Origin: Nocardioides luti
Lineage (GTDB): Bacteria > Actinomycetota > Actinomycetes > Propionibacteriales > Nocardioidaceae
Direction: 5' to 3'
DNA length: 64,000 nt
NCBI RefSeq assembly: GCF_014212315.1
Contig: NZ_JACKXE010000001.1
Coordinates: 3,720,001-3,784,000 of the forward strand
How positions within the stretch are numbered: position 1 is the stretch's first letter; every line of letters begins with the position of its first letter. Both the position numbers and the translations under genes were made by a program. The notes beneath the pieces were generated by a model. That model worked only from the letters and a program-made list of their open reading frames with translations, was not told the DNA's origin and searched no databases. This document shows positions 34,796-44,134 of the stretch, piece by piece.

Positions 34796-35854
34796 ATGAG
34801 CGTCGCGAATCTCGGGTATGTCGCGGCCGTCGTCCTCACGCTGGCCTGCGTCGCGGTGGTGCTGCTGCTGGTGACCATCCGGGTCACCAAGGACCGCAGC
34901 GAGGCACGCCGCGTGCACCTGCGCGGGCCGGTCTGGCGCCACGTCATGACCCTCAGCACGGGGGAGAAGGACGAGGTCGAGGAGTCCCTCGCGGTGCTCC
35001 TGGCCGCTGGTCCCCAGGACCGTGCCGCCGTCGTCGACGACGCCTTCGCCCTGGTCCCGAAGCTGCGGGGCACGGCCCGCGACCTCCTGCGCGACGTGCT
35101 CCGCGAGTGGGGGTCCCTCGACGACGCCGTCGCCCAGACCCGGGCCCGCTCGGCGGTCCGTCGCTGCCGCGGGATCTACCGCCTCGGCGTGCTGCGCTAC
35201 CCGACCAGCCGCGACCTGGTCCTCGCCGGTCTCGACGACCGCGACTTCGGCGTACGCCGCACCGCGATGCTCGCCCTCGGTGCCTTCCACGAGGCCGAGG
35301 TGGTCGAGAACCTCCTGCGCCGGGCCGCGCTGGAGCCGCGGCTGCGCCGCGACTTCCTGTCCTCGATCGACCGCATCGGCAGCGTCGCGGTCCCCGTGCT
35401 CCGCGCCGGGCTGCGCCAGTCGGTGTCCGACGGCGAGAGCGGGGACCGGCGCGGCTCCCTGGCCGCGGCCGCCCTCGGCCTGGTCGGTGCCATCCAGGCC
35501 GTCCCCGAGCTCGAGCAGGCCCTCGAGGACGGGGACGTCGAGCTGAAGATCGCCGCCATCTACGCGCTCGGCGAGCTCGGCGCCTCGAGCTCGGTCATCG
35601 CGCTCGCGGCTCCCCTCGGCCACGGCGACGCCGACGTGCGCCGCGCGGCGGCCCGCGCCCTGGGCCTGATCGGGGGCGACTGGGCCGTGCCGGCGCTCGC
35701 GAGCGTCCTGCACGACGACGACAACGTCGAGGTGTCCCGCGCCGCCGCGAACGCCCTGCACCGGTGCGGTGCCGCCGGCCGCGAGGTGCTGGAGCACTCC
35801 CGAGCCCCCGTGGCCCGCGAGGTCGTGGCCCTGGCCGCCCTGGGGGGCAGCTGA
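34796..35854 (+). CDS. Membrane-anchored HEAT-repeat protein
   Basis: A 352-residue protein with one N-terminal transmembrane helix (about 7-28) followed by a basic stretch and then a cytoplasmic alpha-solenoid of HEAT-like repeats (about 50-345), best seen in DRDFGVRRTAMLALGAFHE, DVELKIAAIYALGELG, DADVRRAAARALGLIGG and NVEVSRAAANALHRCG. HEAT arrays are protein-binding scaffolds; here one would link the membrane to the receiver protein or synthase. Its stop and the next start overlap (TGATG). No homologue of known function is recognised. Confidence 0.85.
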   Translation: MSVANLGYVAAVVLTLACVAVVLLLVTIRVTKDRSEARRVHLRGPVWRHVMTLSTGEKDEVEESLAVLLAAGPQDRAAVVDDAFALVPKLRGTARDLLRDVLREWGSLDDAVAQTRARSAVRRCRGIYRLGVLRYPTSRDLVLAGLDDRDFGVRRTAMLALGAFHEAEVVENLLRRAALEPRLRRDFLSSIDRIGSVAVPVLRAGLRQSVSDGESGDRRGSLAAAALGLVGAIQAVPELEQALEDGDVELKIAAIYALGELGASSSVIALAAPLGHGDADVRRAAARALGLIGGDWAVPALASVLHDDDNVEVSRAAANALHRCGAAGREVLEHSRAPVAREVVALAALGGS

Positions 35855-37332
35855 TGCAGGTCCTCCTCCTCGACGGGTTCGTCGCCGGCTTCAGCCAGGT
35901 GATGTTCGCGCTCGGGATCGCGTTCGCGATCTACTCCGTGCTGATCAACTCCAGCTTCCTGATCCTCACCGGGCTGGCCCTGAGCGACCTGCTGGCCTAC
36001 CGCCGCCGCGTCGACTTCGCGGGGTACGACGAGTGGTTCCTCGACCCGCACACCCGCGGTGTCTCGGTGCTGATGCCGGCGTACAACGAGTCCGCCACGA
36101 TCGTGCAGTCGGTGCAGGCGATGACGTCGCTGCGCTACCCGGACTTCGAGGTCGTGGTCATCGACGACGGCTCCAAGGACGACACCGTCGCGAAGATGGT
36201 GGCCGAGTTCGACATGGTCGAGGTGCCGCTGGTGCCGGGCGGCCGGATCGCCACCAAGGGCGAGGTGCTGAGCACCTGGGTGAGCCGCCGCGGCTCGCAC
36301 AACCTGGCGCTGGTCGCCAAGGGCAACGGCGGCAAGGCGGACGCGCTGAACGCGGGGATCAACTACTCGCGCAAGGAGCTGGTGTGCATGGTCGACGCCG
36401 ACTCCCTGCTCGACCCGCAGGCGCTGCTCGACGTCGCCCGGCCGTTCGCCGACGACCCGGGGCGGGTCGTCGCCTCGGGTGGCGTGGTCCGGGTCGCGAA
36501 CGGCTCGCGCGTCCAGCGCGGCCGCGTGACCGACCTGCGGATGCCGGGCGGCTGGCTGGCCCGCATCCAGGTCGCGGAGTACCTCCGCGCGTTCCTCATC
36601 GGGCGCGCCGGCTGGTCCCGGCTCGGGGGCCTGCTCATCATCTCCGGGGCCTTCGGCCTCTTCCGCAAGGACGTGCTGCTCGAGGTCGACGGCCTGGCCA
36701 CCGACTGCATCGGCGAGGACGCCGAGCTGGTGGTCCGGATCCACCGGATGCTCGGCGACGAGGGCCGGGACGCCGACGTGGTGTTCGTCCCGGAGCCCGT
36801 CGCCTGGACCGAGGTCCCCGAGGACCGGGCCGTGCTGCGCAAGCAGCGCCGTCGCTGGCACCGCGGCCTCACCGAGATCTTCGTGCGGCACCACCGGATG
36901 CTGATGCGCCCGCGGTACGGCGTGATCGGGATGGTCACGATGCCGTGGTTCCTCTTCTTCGAGCTGCTCGCGCCGATCGTCGAGGTCTTCGGCCTGGCCT
37001 ACTTCGTCTTCCTGATGGTCGGGCTCGGTCTGGAGCACCTGTTCTTCCCGAGCTGGGACGTCGTGAACGTGCCCATCGTGGTGCTCCTGCTGTCCGCCTC
37101 GATCCTCTTCGCCTGCTTCGTGACTCTTGTGTCGCTTCTGGCCGAAGAGGTCTCGTTTCGGCGCTACCGTGGACTTCCGGATCTGTTCCGGGCGATGGGT
37201 GCTGCGGTCGAGGAGAACTTCGGCTACCGGCAGATCAACGCCTGGTGGCGTCTGGGGGGGATCGTCGAGGTGCTCCGTCGGTCGAGGCACGACTGGGGAG
37301 ACATGCAGCGCAAGGGGTTCGGTGGGACATGA
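35854..37332 (+). CDS. Processive family 2 glycosyltransferase (polysaccharide synthase)
   Basis: A 492-residue membrane GT2. It has an N-terminal hydrophobic region (about 8-45), a catalytic domain with VVIDDGSKDDT (Asp104-105), DAD at 181-183, GED (Glu288-Asp289) and QRRRW at 331-335, then three or more C-terminal membrane segments (about 357-430). The D, DxD, D, QxxRW set with flanking membrane helices is that of processive beta-glycan synthases (PgaC/HasA/cellulose-synthase-like). It lacks an obvious PilZ domain, so c-di-GMP control is not encoded in the chain itself. The product sugar cannot be deduced. Overlaps both neighbours (TGATG, ATGA). Confidence 0.88.
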   Translation: MQVLLLDGFVAGFSQVMFALGIAFAIYSVLINSSFLILTGLALSDLLAYRRRVDFAGYDEWFLDPHTRGVSVLMPAYNESATIVQSVQAMTSLRYPDFEVVVIDDGSKDDTVAKMVAEFDMVEVPLVPGGRIATKGEVLSTWVSRRGSHNLALVAKGNGGKADALNAGINYSRKELVCMVDADSLLDPQALLDVARPFADDPGRVVASGGVVRVANGSRVQRGRVTDLRMPGGWLARIQVAEYLRAFLIGRAGWSRLGGLLIISGAFGLFRKDVLLEVDGLATDCIGEDAELVVRIHRMLGDEGRDADVVFVPEPVAWTEVPEDRAVLRKQRRRWHRGLTEIFVRHHRMLMRPRYGVIGMVTMPWFLFFELLAPIVEVFGLAYFVFLMVGLGLEHLFFPSWDVVNVPIVVLLLSASILFACFVTLVSLLAEEVSFRRYRGLPDLFRAMGAAVEENFGYRQINAWWRLGGIVEVLRRSRHDWGDMQRKGFGGT

Positions 37333-38990
37333 GCGGTGGACGTCCGGTCGCGCGACTGGTGGCTCCGGTCATCACCCGTGTCTGGGCGCTGGTCGGGCTG
37401 ATGGCCCTGATCGCGATCACCGGGGTGGTCCTGTCCACCCGCAGCGTCGACTACGTCAGTGACCGGCTGCAGCCGGCGGCCGCCGCGAACCAGGACGTCC
37501 TCCAGGACCTGACCGACATGGAGGCCGCCGTCGGGGCCTACGCCCGCAGCGGCGAGACCGCGTCGATCGACGACTACCGCCAGGCCCTCTCGCGGCTGCC
37601 GGCCCACGAGCAGCGGGTCGCGCAGTTCGCCCGCGGCGACGTCGAGCTCGAGCTGCTGGTCGCCCGCCAGGAGGCGACCGCCCAGGCCTGGCTCGACCGC
37701 TACGCCGAGCCGCGCGTCGCGGCCCCCGGCGGGCCGGAGACCTTCCAGCCCAAGCGGTTCCGCACCGGGCAGGTCCGGTTCGCGGAGTTCCGCTCGGCGC
37801 ACCAGGAGACGTCCGAGGCCTTCGACCGCCGGGTGCGCCAGGCCAACGCCGACGCCGGGGTCCGGCTCAAGGGCACGATCATCGCGATCCTCGCCCTCGC
37901 CGCGGCGGCGTGGTACGTCGTCGCCCGGGCCCGCCGGCGGCTCCTCGACGAGCTGTCGCGACCGCTGGCCGACCTCGAGGCCGTGGTGCAGCGGATGGCG
38001 CGCAACGACCCCGACGTCCGCGCCGAGGCGGCCGGCCCCCAGGAGGTCCGGGCCGTGGCGGCGGCGCTCAACGAGTTCGCCGAGGCCCAGGGCCGTGCCC
38101 GGGCCGTCGAGCACCGGATCCAGGACGAGCTGCGCACCCTCGACACCGCCAAGGACGACTTCGTCTCCAACGTCTCCCACGAGCTGCGCACCCCGCTGAC
38201 CACGATCAGCGGCTACCTCGAGATGGTCGCGGAGGAGTTCGAGGACGTCATGGCGCCCCGTCACGAGCGGATGCTCGAGGCGACCCGGCGCAACGTCACG
38301 CGGCTCAAGACCCTCATCGACGACCTGCTGACGCTCTCGAAGGCGGAGGCACGCGGCACCGACCTCGAGCAGGTCGACGTGGTCGCCCTGGTGCGCGACG
38401 CCGTGACCGACGTCCGGATCACCGCCGCCCGGCGCGGCATCCAGGTCGAGGTCGCGGTCCCCGACGAGCAGCTGATGGTCCTCGGCGACCGCGCGATGCT
38501 GCACCGCGCCTTCCTCAACGTCACCGCGAACGCCGTGAAGTTCAGCCGCGACGGCGGGACGGTCGAGGTGGCGGTCGCCCGGGTCCGCCAGCGGGTCACG
38601 GTCACCGTCACCGACCACGGCATCGGCATCCCCGCCGCGGAGATCGATCGGCTGGGCTCCCGCTTCTTCCGGGCGTCGAACGCCGTCACCAACGAGATCG
38701 CGGGCACCGGGCTGGGCCTGAGGATCGTCCAGACGATCATCGAGAAGCACGCCGGCGACGTCGTCATCGAGTCCGACGAGGGCAAGGGCACGGCGGTCGC
38801 GATCGACCTGCGGCTGCAGGGCGAGCCCCGCGCGCGGGTGGCCGCCCCGCCCCCGCCCGAGCCGGTCTTCCGGGCCGAGCCGGGCACCGAGCGCGACGCC
38901 GGTCCGGTGCGGGCCGAGGACCCCGAGGTGCTCGTCGAGACGGCCGGCAGCGAGGCCGCCCCGGACGACGGGTCCGTGATTACCGGTTGA
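37329..38990 (+). CDS. Membrane sensor histidine kinase with CHASE3-like sensor
   Basis: A 553-residue kinase. Transmembrane helices at about 14-37 and 181-200 flank an extracytoplasmic helical domain (38-180) resembling CHASE3 (four-helix sensor). Then come HAMP, HisKA with SHELRTPL (His284), and HATPase with NVTANAVKF (Asn401), DHGIGIP (429-435) and GTGLGL (459-464). The last 60 residues are Pro/Glu/Ala-rich and disordered. It is translationally coupled to the glycosyltransferase and is the obvious phosphodonor for the receiver at 34408; pairing is inferred from the operon. Confidence 0.92.
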   Translation: MSGGRPVARLVAPVITRVWALVGLMALIAITGVVLSTRSVDYVSDRLQPAAAANQDVLQDLTDMEAAVGAYARSGETASIDDYRQALSRLPAHEQRVAQFARGDVELELLVARQEATAQAWLDRYAEPRVAAPGGPETFQPKRFRTGQVRFAEFRSAHQETSEAFDRRVRQANADAGVRLKGTIIAILALAAAAWYVVARARRRLLDELSRPLADLEAVVQRMARNDPDVRAEAAGPQEVRAVAAALNEFAEAQGRARAVEHRIQDELRTLDTAKDDFVSNVSHELRTPLTTISGYLEMVAEEFEDVMAPRHERMLEATRRNVTRLKTLIDDLLTLSKAEARGTDLEQVDVVALVRDAVTDVRITAARRGIQVEVAVPDEQLMVLGDRAMLHRAFLNVTANAVKFSRDGGTVEVAVARVRQRVTVTVTDHGIGIPAAEIDRLGSRFFRASNAVTNEIAGTGLGLRIVQTIIEKHAGDVVIESDEGKGTAVAIDLRLQGEPRARVAAPPPPEPVFRAEPGTERDAGPVRAEDPEVLVETAGSEAAPDDGSVITG

Positions 38991-39075
38991 CCGCGCCGGG
39001 TGGCAGAATGGACCACTGGTTCCGGTTCACGCCGTCCGCAGGGCGCGGAGGCGACCCGGCGACTGAGAGGACACC

Positions 39076-39306
39076 ATGAAGAAGGACATCCACCCCGACT
39101 ACACGGTCACGAACGTCACGTGCACCTGCGGGGCCCAGTTCGTCACGAAGAGCACCTCGGCCTCCGGCTCGATGCACGCCGACGTGTGCTCGCAGTGCCA
39201 CCCGTTCTACACCGGCAAGCAGAAGATCCTCGACACCGGCGGCCGCGTGGCCCGGTTCCAGGCTCGCTACGCCAAGGCTGGCGACAAGGCCGGCGACAAG
39301 AAGTAG
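39076..39306 (+). CDS. rpmE: 50S ribosomal protein bL31, zinc-binding form
   Basis: A 76-residue bL31 (MKKDIHPDY) with four Cys: two in VTCTCGAQF, two in [12 protein letters not shown], the zinc-ribbon C+ type. Actinobacteria often replace it by a Cys-free paralogue under zinc limitation; no such copy is in this window. GAGAGGA lies 8 bp upstream. In most actinobacteria rpmE directly follows rho; here the four-gene block intervenes. Confidence 0.97.
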   Translation: MKKDIHPDYTVTNVTCTCGAQFVTKSTSASGSMHADVCSQCHPFYTGKQKILDTGGRVARFQARYAKAGDKAGDKK

Positions 39307-39313
39307 CCACCAC

Positions 39314-39353
39314 CGAGCGCCGGTTCCTGCCCACGGGCGGGGACCGGCGCTCG
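39314..39353 (+). terminator. Terminator after rpmE
   Basis: CGAGCGCCGGT (39314-39324) pairs perfectly with ACCGGCGCTCG (39343-39353); further GCCC/GGGC pairing inside. Confidence 0.85.
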
Positions 39354-39409
39354 TGTCGTGTCCGGGGGACCGTGCCGGTCCCCACCAGATCGTCAGCGAG
39401 GGGTCAGCC

Positions 39410-40483
39410 GTGTTCGAGGCCGTCGAAGGTCTGCTCGTCGAGCACCGCGAGCTCGAGGGCAAGCTCGCCGCCCCCGAGACGCACGCCGACGCCCGGCTCG
39501 CCAAGCAGCTCAACCAGCGCTACTCCCAGCTCTCGTCGATCATCGGCGCCTGGCGCGAGTGGCAGCAGCTCGGCGACGACCTGGGAGCGGCGCGCGAGCT
39601 GGCCGGCGAGGACGCCGCGTTCGCCGAGGAGGCCGAGCAGCTCGTCGAGCGCCGGGCCACCGCCGAGGAGCGGCTGCGCCGGCTGCTGGTCCCGCGGGAC
39701 CCCACCGACGAGAAGGACGCGCTGCTCGAGGTGAAGTCCGGCGAGGGCGGCGAGGAGTCCGCGCTGTTCGCGGGCGACCTGCTCCGTATGTACACCCGCT
39801 ACGCCGAGGCCCGCGGCTGGAAGGTCGAGATCCTCGACGCCACCGAGTCCGACCTCGGCGGCTACAAGTCCGTGACCGCGGCGGTGAAGGCGAAGGGCAC
39901 CCCGGAGTCGGGGGAGGCCCCGTTCGCCCAGCTCAAGTTCGAGGGCGGGGTGCACCGCGTCCAGCGGGTGCCCGTCACCGAGTCCCAGGGGCGCGTCCAC
40001 ACCAGCGCCGCCGGCGTCCTCGTCTTCCCCGAGGCCGAGCAGATCGACGTCCAGGTCGACGAGAACGACCTGCGCATCGACGTCTACCGCAGCAGCGGCC
40101 CGGGCGGCCAGAGCGTCAACACCACCGACTCGGCCGTGCGGATCACCCACGTGCCGACCGGCATCGTGGCCAGCTGCCAGAACGAGAAGAGCCAGCTGCA
40201 GAACCGCGAGCAGGCGATGCGGATCCTGCGTGCCCGGATCCTCGCCGCCGCGCAGGAGAAGGCCGACGCCGAGGCCGGCGCCGCGCGCCGCAGCCAGGTC
40301 CGCACCGTGGACCGCTCCGAGCGGATCCGCACCTACAACTACCCGGAGAACCGCATCTCCGACCACCGCACCGGCTACAAGGCGTACAACCTCGACCAGG
40401 TGCTCGACGGCGACCTCCAGCCGGTGCTGGACTCCTGCATCGAGGCGGACCTGGCCACCCAGCTCGAGTCGCTCGAGTCCTGA
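39410..40483 (+). CDS. prfA: Peptide chain release factor 1
   Basis: A 357-residue class I release factor. Domain 2 carries the codon-recognition tripeptide Pro-Val-Thr ([12 protein letters not shown]), the PxT form of RF1, reading UAA/UAG. The peptidyl-transferase motif GGQ is in [15 protein letters not shown]. The coiled N-terminal domain is Glu/Arg-rich. GTG start; GCGAGGGG 6-13 bp upstream. The next gene modifies the GGQ glutamine, and the two overlap (TGATG). Confidence 0.97.
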   Translation: MFEAVEGLLVEHRELEGKLAAPETHADARLAKQLNQRYSQLSSIIGAWREWQQLGDDLGAARELAGEDAAFAEEAEQLVERRATAEERLRRLLVPRDPTDEKDALLEVKSGEGGEESALFAGDLLRMYTRYAEARGWKVEILDATESDLGGYKSVTAAVKAKGTPESGEAPFAQLKFEGGVHRVQRVPVTESQGRVHTSAAGVLVFPEAEQIDVQVDENDLRIDVYRSSGPGGQSVNTTDSAVRITHVPTGIVASCQNEKSQLQNREQAMRILRARILAAAQEKADAEAGAARRSQVRTVDRSERIRTYNYPENRISDHRTGYKAYNLDQVLDGDLQPVLDSCIEADLATQLESLES

Positions 40484-41361
40484 TGACCGGCACGGACGCG
40501 ACCCCGGTGGACCGGCGTCGGCTGCTGGCGGAGGCGACGGCCCGGCTCGAGGCCGGGGGAGTGGCCAGCCCGGCGCACGACGCGGCCGAGCTGCTCGCCC
40601 ACGTCCTCGGCACCACCCGCGGCCGGCTGGTCCTCGTCGACGAGGTCGCGGCCGACCGGGCCACGGCGTACGACGCCCTCGTGACGCGCCGCGCGGCCCG
40701 GGAGCCGCTGCAGCACCTCACCGGGACGGCGCACTTCCGCTTCGTCGAGCTGCAGGTCGGGCCGGGGGTCTTCGTGCCCCGCCCGGAGACCGAGCTGCTG
40801 GCCGGCTGGGCGATCGAGCAGGCGCTCGCGGTGGCCGCGACCGAGGGGCGCCCCCCGGTCGTCGTGGACCTGTGCACGGGCTCGGGCGCGGTCGCCCGCG
40901 CGATCGTGGACGAGGTCCCGGGGGCCGTCGTGCACGCCGTCGAGCTGGACGAGGACGCGCACGCCTGGGCGCAGCGGAACCTGGACGGCACCGGCGTCGA
41001 CCTGCGGCACGGCGACATGGCCACCGCCTTCGACGAGCTGGCCGGCACCGTGGACGTCGTGACCTGCAACCCGCCGTACATCCCGCTCTGGGCGTGGGAG
41101 TCCGTCGCGCCCGAGGCGCGCGACCACGACCCGCACCTCGCCCTCTTCTCCGGCGACGACGGCCTGGACGCGATGCGCGTGCTGGCCCGGCGCGCCGCGC
41201 TGCTGCTGCGGCGCGGCGGGGTGGTCGGCGCCGAGCACGCGGACGAGCAGGGCGTCGAGGCGCCGGCCGTGTTCACCGCCGACGGGCGCTGGTGCGAGGT
41301 CCGCGACCACGAGGACCTCGCAGGGCGTGCGCGCTTCCTGACGGCGCGACTGGCACCATAA
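40483..41361 (+). CDS. prmC: Release factor glutamine methyltransferase
   Basis: A 292-residue SAM-dependent methyltransferase that N5-methylates the GGQ glutamine of release factors. N-terminal helical domain, then VPRPETELL, the SAM loop [13 protein letters not shown], and the catalytic CNPPYIP (NPPY). One-base overlap with prfA, 4 bp to the sua5-type gene. Confidence 0.95.
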   Translation: MTGTDATPVDRRRLLAEATARLEAGGVASPAHDAAELLAHVLGTTRGRLVLVDEVAADRATAYDALVTRRAAREPLQHLTGTAHFRFVELQVGPGVFVPRPETELLAGWAIEQALAVAATEGRPPVVVDLCTGSGAVARAIVDEVPGAVVHAVELDEDAHAWAQRNLDGTGVDLRHGDMATAFDELAGTVDVVTCNPPYIPLWAWESVAPEARDHDPHLALFSGDDGLDAMRVLARRAALLLRRGGVVGAEHADEQGVEAPAVFTADGRWCEVRDHEDLAGRARFLTARLAP

Positions 41362-41365
41362 GGCG

Positions 41366-42028
41366 GTGACCTCCGAACGTTTCCCCACGAGCACCGAGGA
41401 CGAGCGCGAGAAGGCGATCGAGGCCGCGAGCCTCGCGGTGCAGCGCGGCCAGCTGGTCGTGCTGCCCACCGACACCGTCTACGGGATCGGCGCGGACGCC
41501 TTCGACCCGGTGGCCGTGCGCTCGCTGCTCGACGCCAAGGGCCGCGGCCGCGAGATGCCGCCGCCGGTCCTGGTGAGCAGCGCGACCACCGTCGACGCGC
41601 TGGCCGTCGGGATCCCCGGCTACGCCCGTGCCCTGATCGACGCCTTCTGGCCGGGGCCGCTGACGCTGGTCTGCCGGCAGCAGTCGTCGCTGCAGTGGGA
41701 CCTCGGCGACACCCGGGGCACCGTCGCGGTCCGGATGCCCGACCACGACATCGCCCGCGAGATCCTCGAGCGCACCGGTCCGCTCGCCGTCTCGTCGGCC
41801 AACCGCACCGGCATGCCCGCCGCGACCGACGCCGACCAGGCGCTCGAGATGCTGGGCGAGCACGTCGAGGTCGTCGTCGACGCGGGGGAGTCCCCGGGTG
41901 GCGAGGCCTCCACGATCGTCGACGTCACCGGTACCCAGGGCCGGGTGCTGCGCCGCGGCGCGCTGTCGCTCGAGGACCTGAACGCCGTCCTCGAACCCCT
42001 CGGGGCGACGCTGACGGACGAGGACTGA
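41366..42028 (+). CDS. L-threonylcarbamoyladenylate synthase (Sua5/YciO/YrdC family)
   Basis: A 220-residue YrdC-domain protein, making threonylcarbamoyl-AMP for t6A37 of tRNAs. Motifs: [14 protein letters not shown] near 31-44, [14 protein letters not shown] (variant of the KxR...PL loop), and [14 protein letters not shown]. The C-terminal 30 residues do not make a full Sua5 domain, so it is the short form. GTG start, within the prfA-prmC-wecA operon, the common actinobacterial order. Confidence 0.93.
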   Translation: MTSERFPTSTEDEREKAIEAASLAVQRGQLVVLPTDTVYGIGADAFDPVAVRSLLDAKGRGREMPPPVLVSSATTVDALAVGIPGYARALIDAFWPGPLTLVCRQQSSLQWDLGDTRGTVAVRMPDHDIAREILERTGPLAVSSANRTGMPAATDADQALEMLGEHVEVVVDAGESPGGEASTIVDVTGTQGRVLRRGALSLEDLNAVLEPLGATLTDED

Positions 42029-42035
42029 CCGCCCG

Positions 42036-43175
42036 GTGCGCGAGTACGCCCTCGTCTTCCTGGTCGCCGCCTCGGTGACCTACCTGCTGACCGTCGTCGC
42101 GCGCGAGATCGCGCTGCGCACGGGAGCGGTGGCCGAGGTGCGGGACCGCGACGTGCACGCCGAGCCCATCCCGTACCTCGGTGGGCTGGCGATGCTGGGC
42201 GGGCTCGTGGCGGCGTACGTCGTGGCGCGGCAGCTGCCGTTCCTCTCCACCAGCAGCCCCTTCGTCTTCCGCGACGCGGGCATCGTGCTGATCGCCGGGG
42301 CGCTGATCTGTGCGGTCGGCGTCCTCGACGACCTCTTCGAGCTGGACGCGCTGACCAAGCTGGGCGGGCAGGTGCTCGCGGCCGGCTTCCTCATCGTCTT
42401 CGGGATCCAGTACGTCTTCTTCCCGACCCCCGACGGCAGCCAGTTCTCCCTCGACGTCTCCCAGGGCGCGCTGTTGACGGTGCTCGTCGTCGTCTCGACC
42501 GTGAACGCCGTGAACTTCGTCGACGGCCTGGACGGACTGGCGGCCGGCGTGGTCGGGATCGGCGCGGTGGCGTTCTTCCTCTTCTGCTACCAGCTCGCCA
42601 ACATCAACGACGTCTCGCTGGCGACGACGGGGGCGCTGCTCAGCGCCGCTCTCGCAGGCGCGTGCGCGGGGTTCCTCCCGCACAACTTCCACCCCGCCCG
42701 GCTGTTCATGGGGGACAGCGGCTCGATGCTGATCGGCCTGGTGCTGTCGGCGAGCGCGCTCACCCTGACCGGACAGTTCTCCGGCACCGAGATCAGCCAG
42801 GGTGCCGACGGATCGAGCGCCAGCCTGCTGCCCACGTTGCTCCCGCTGCTGCTGCCGGTCTCGATCCTGGTCGTGCCGATGGTCGACCTGCTGCTCGCCG
42901 TCGTACGCCGCACGCGGGCCGGCCGATCGCCGATGGCCCCGGACAAGCAGCACCTGCACCACCGGCTCCTGGAGATCGGCCACTCGCAGCGCCGCGCGGT
43001 CTTCATCATGTGGCTCTGGGCGGGCCTGGTGGCCTTCGGGACGGTGCTCGCCAGCCTCTACACGGGGGTGTGGATGTGGACCTCGCTGGCGGTCATGGCG
43101 GCCGTCACCGTGGGCCTCACCTTCGTCCTCCCGGTGCTCCACAAGCCCCACCTGTCACTGCCCGAGGAGACCTGA
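42036..43175 (+). CDS. wecA: Undecaprenyl-phosphate GlcNAc-1-phosphate transferase (WecA/Rfe)
   Basis: A 379-residue polytopic membrane enzyme (about 11 spans) of the MraY/WecA family. Catalytic loops: EPIPYLGGLAM, DDLFELDALTKLGGQ (DD for magnesium), NFVDGLDGLAAG, PARLFMGDSGSMLIG and DKQHLHHRLLEIGHS (the HxHH motif of WecA). It starts lipid-linked glycans such as mycobacterial arabinogalactan linker or teichoic-acid-type polymers, which LCP ligases (one at 22745) attach to peptidoglycan. GTG start, 7 bp after the sua5-type gene. Confidence 0.95.
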   Translation: MREYALVFLVAASVTYLLTVVAREIALRTGAVAEVRDRDVHAEPIPYLGGLAMLGGLVAAYVVARQLPFLSTSSPFVFRDAGIVLIAGALICAVGVLDDLFELDALTKLGGQVLAAGFLIVFGIQYVFFPTPDGSQFSLDVSQGALLTVLVVVSTVNAVNFVDGLDGLAAGVVGIGAVAFFLFCYQLANINDVSLATTGALLSAALAGACAGFLPHNFHPARLFMGDSGSMLIGLVLSASALTLTGQFSGTEISQGADGSSASLLPTLLPLLLPVSILVVPMVDLLLAVVRRTRAGRSPMAPDKQHLHHRLLEIGHSQRRAVFIMWLWAGLVAFGTVLASLYTGVWMWTSLAVMAAVTVGLTFVLPVLHKPHLSLPEET

Positions 43176-43185
43176 TCGGGGCCGG

Positions 43186-43216
43186 TTCGCAGGCCCTCCG
43201 GACTTTGTGCTAGTTT
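43186..43216 (+). promoter_or_regulatory. Upstream copy of a duplicated promoter of the atp operon
   Basis: TTCGCA (43186-43191), 19 bp, TAGTTT (43211-43216) preceded by TGC, an extended -10. The surrounding sequence GGTTCGC(A/G)GG...TGTG(C/G)TAGTTT..CAC recurs at 43331-43363. The rest of 43176-43450 holds no credible gene. Confidence 0.5.
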
Positions 43217-43331
43217 TCACAAGCACCACAGATCCTCCGACGACAGAACGGCCGCCACCATGACGACCGCGACCAGCTGGACGACCTCCGGGCCCTCCGC
43301 GAGCACCCCTGGGACCACCCCGGTCCCGAGG

Positions 43332-43360
43332 TTCGCGGGCCCCCTCGCCTGTGGTAGTTT
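43332..43360 (+). promoter_or_regulatory. Downstream copy of the duplicated atp promoter
   Basis: TTCGCG (43332-43337), 17 bp, TAGTTT (43355-43360) preceded by TGG. Predicted +1 near 43367, leaving an 84-base leader to atpZ. Confidence 0.55.
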
Positions 43361-43450
43361 CACGCCGTCGTCGGACGTCGATGAGTGGAGTGCCACGAGG
43401 CCCCACGGTGCCGACGTCTTCAAGCCTGCCGATGAAAGCGACTTGGGTGA

Positions 43451-43669
43451 ATGGTCGATGAGAGCTCCCCGAACGGCCTACGAGGTCGCGACCTCATCGG
43501 GCTCGGTGGACTTCTCGTCGGCGCCGTCGTCGCGGGGCTGGTCCTCGGTCTCGTCGTCGACGACCGTGCCGGCACCGCACCGACGTTCGCGCTCGTCGGC
43601 ATCGCCCTCGGGATCCTGGCCGGTGGCCTCGGTTTCGTCGCGCGGGTCCGTGCCGCTCTCCGGGACTGA
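43451..43669 (+). CDS. AtpZ/AtpI-family small membrane protein
   Basis: A 72-residue protein with two transmembrane helices (about 15-35 and 44-65) and a short polar N-terminus, directly ahead of atpI and atpB. AtpZ-like proteins help assemble the c-ring or import magnesium in other bacteria; that role is inferred from position and size. No clear Shine-Dalgarno site before ATG43451. Confidence 0.75.
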   Translation: MVDESSPNGLRGRDLIGLGGLLVGAVVAGLVLGLVVDDRAGTAPTFALVGIALGILAGGLGFVARVRAALRD

Positions 43670-43678
43670 GGTCGGGCG

Positions 43679-44134
43679 ATGACCGACCAGACGACGGAGG
43701 ACACCATGACCGAACCCGCCTCGCAGCCCGTCCCCGCGACCGGCACCGCCTCGCTGGGCCGCGTCCTACGCGACCAGCGCAAGACCTTCTTCGTCGCGCT
43801 CGGCCTCGCCGTGGCGACGTACTGGATCGCGGGCCAGCTCGGCGAGTGGGGCCTGGCCGGCTGCATCGTCGCGGGCATCGCCCTCGGCCTGGCGAACCAC
43901 GTCGCCACCGAGTACTGGCTGCTCAAGACGATCACGTCGGGCGCCCAGCCCTCGCGCAACGAGCTGATCGCTGCGACGCTGGTGCGGCTGGCCGTCCTGT
44001 CGGTCGTCGCCGTCGGCATCGCCGTCTGGTTCTGGCCCGACGGGATCGGCCTCCTGCTCGGCCTCGCCATCTTCCGCCTGATCGCACTCGTGATGACCAG
44101 CGTCCCCCTGCTCAAGGAGCTGAACCACCCATGA
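43679..44134 (+). CDS. atpI: ATP synthase protein I
   Basis: A 151-residue protein with a 30-residue polar N-terminus and four transmembrane helices (about 38-55, 58-75, 93-112, 116-135), the AtpI layout. AtpI assists c-ring assembly. ATGA overlap with atpB and 9 bp from the AtpZ-like gene. Confidence 0.85.
   Translation: MTDQTTEDTMTEPASQPVPATGTASLGRVLRDQRKTFFVALGLAVATYWIAGQLGEWGLAGCIVAGIALGLANHVATEYWLLKTITSGAQPSRNELIAATLVRLAVLSVVAVGIAVWFWPDGIGLLLGLAIFRLIALVMTSVPLLKELNHP

Noticed and set aside
43260-43682. A 140-codon ORF upstream of and overlapping atpZ
   Set aside because: Lies in the promoter region, has Ser/Thr/Pro-rich low-complexity translation and overlaps atpZ and the atpI start in another frame.
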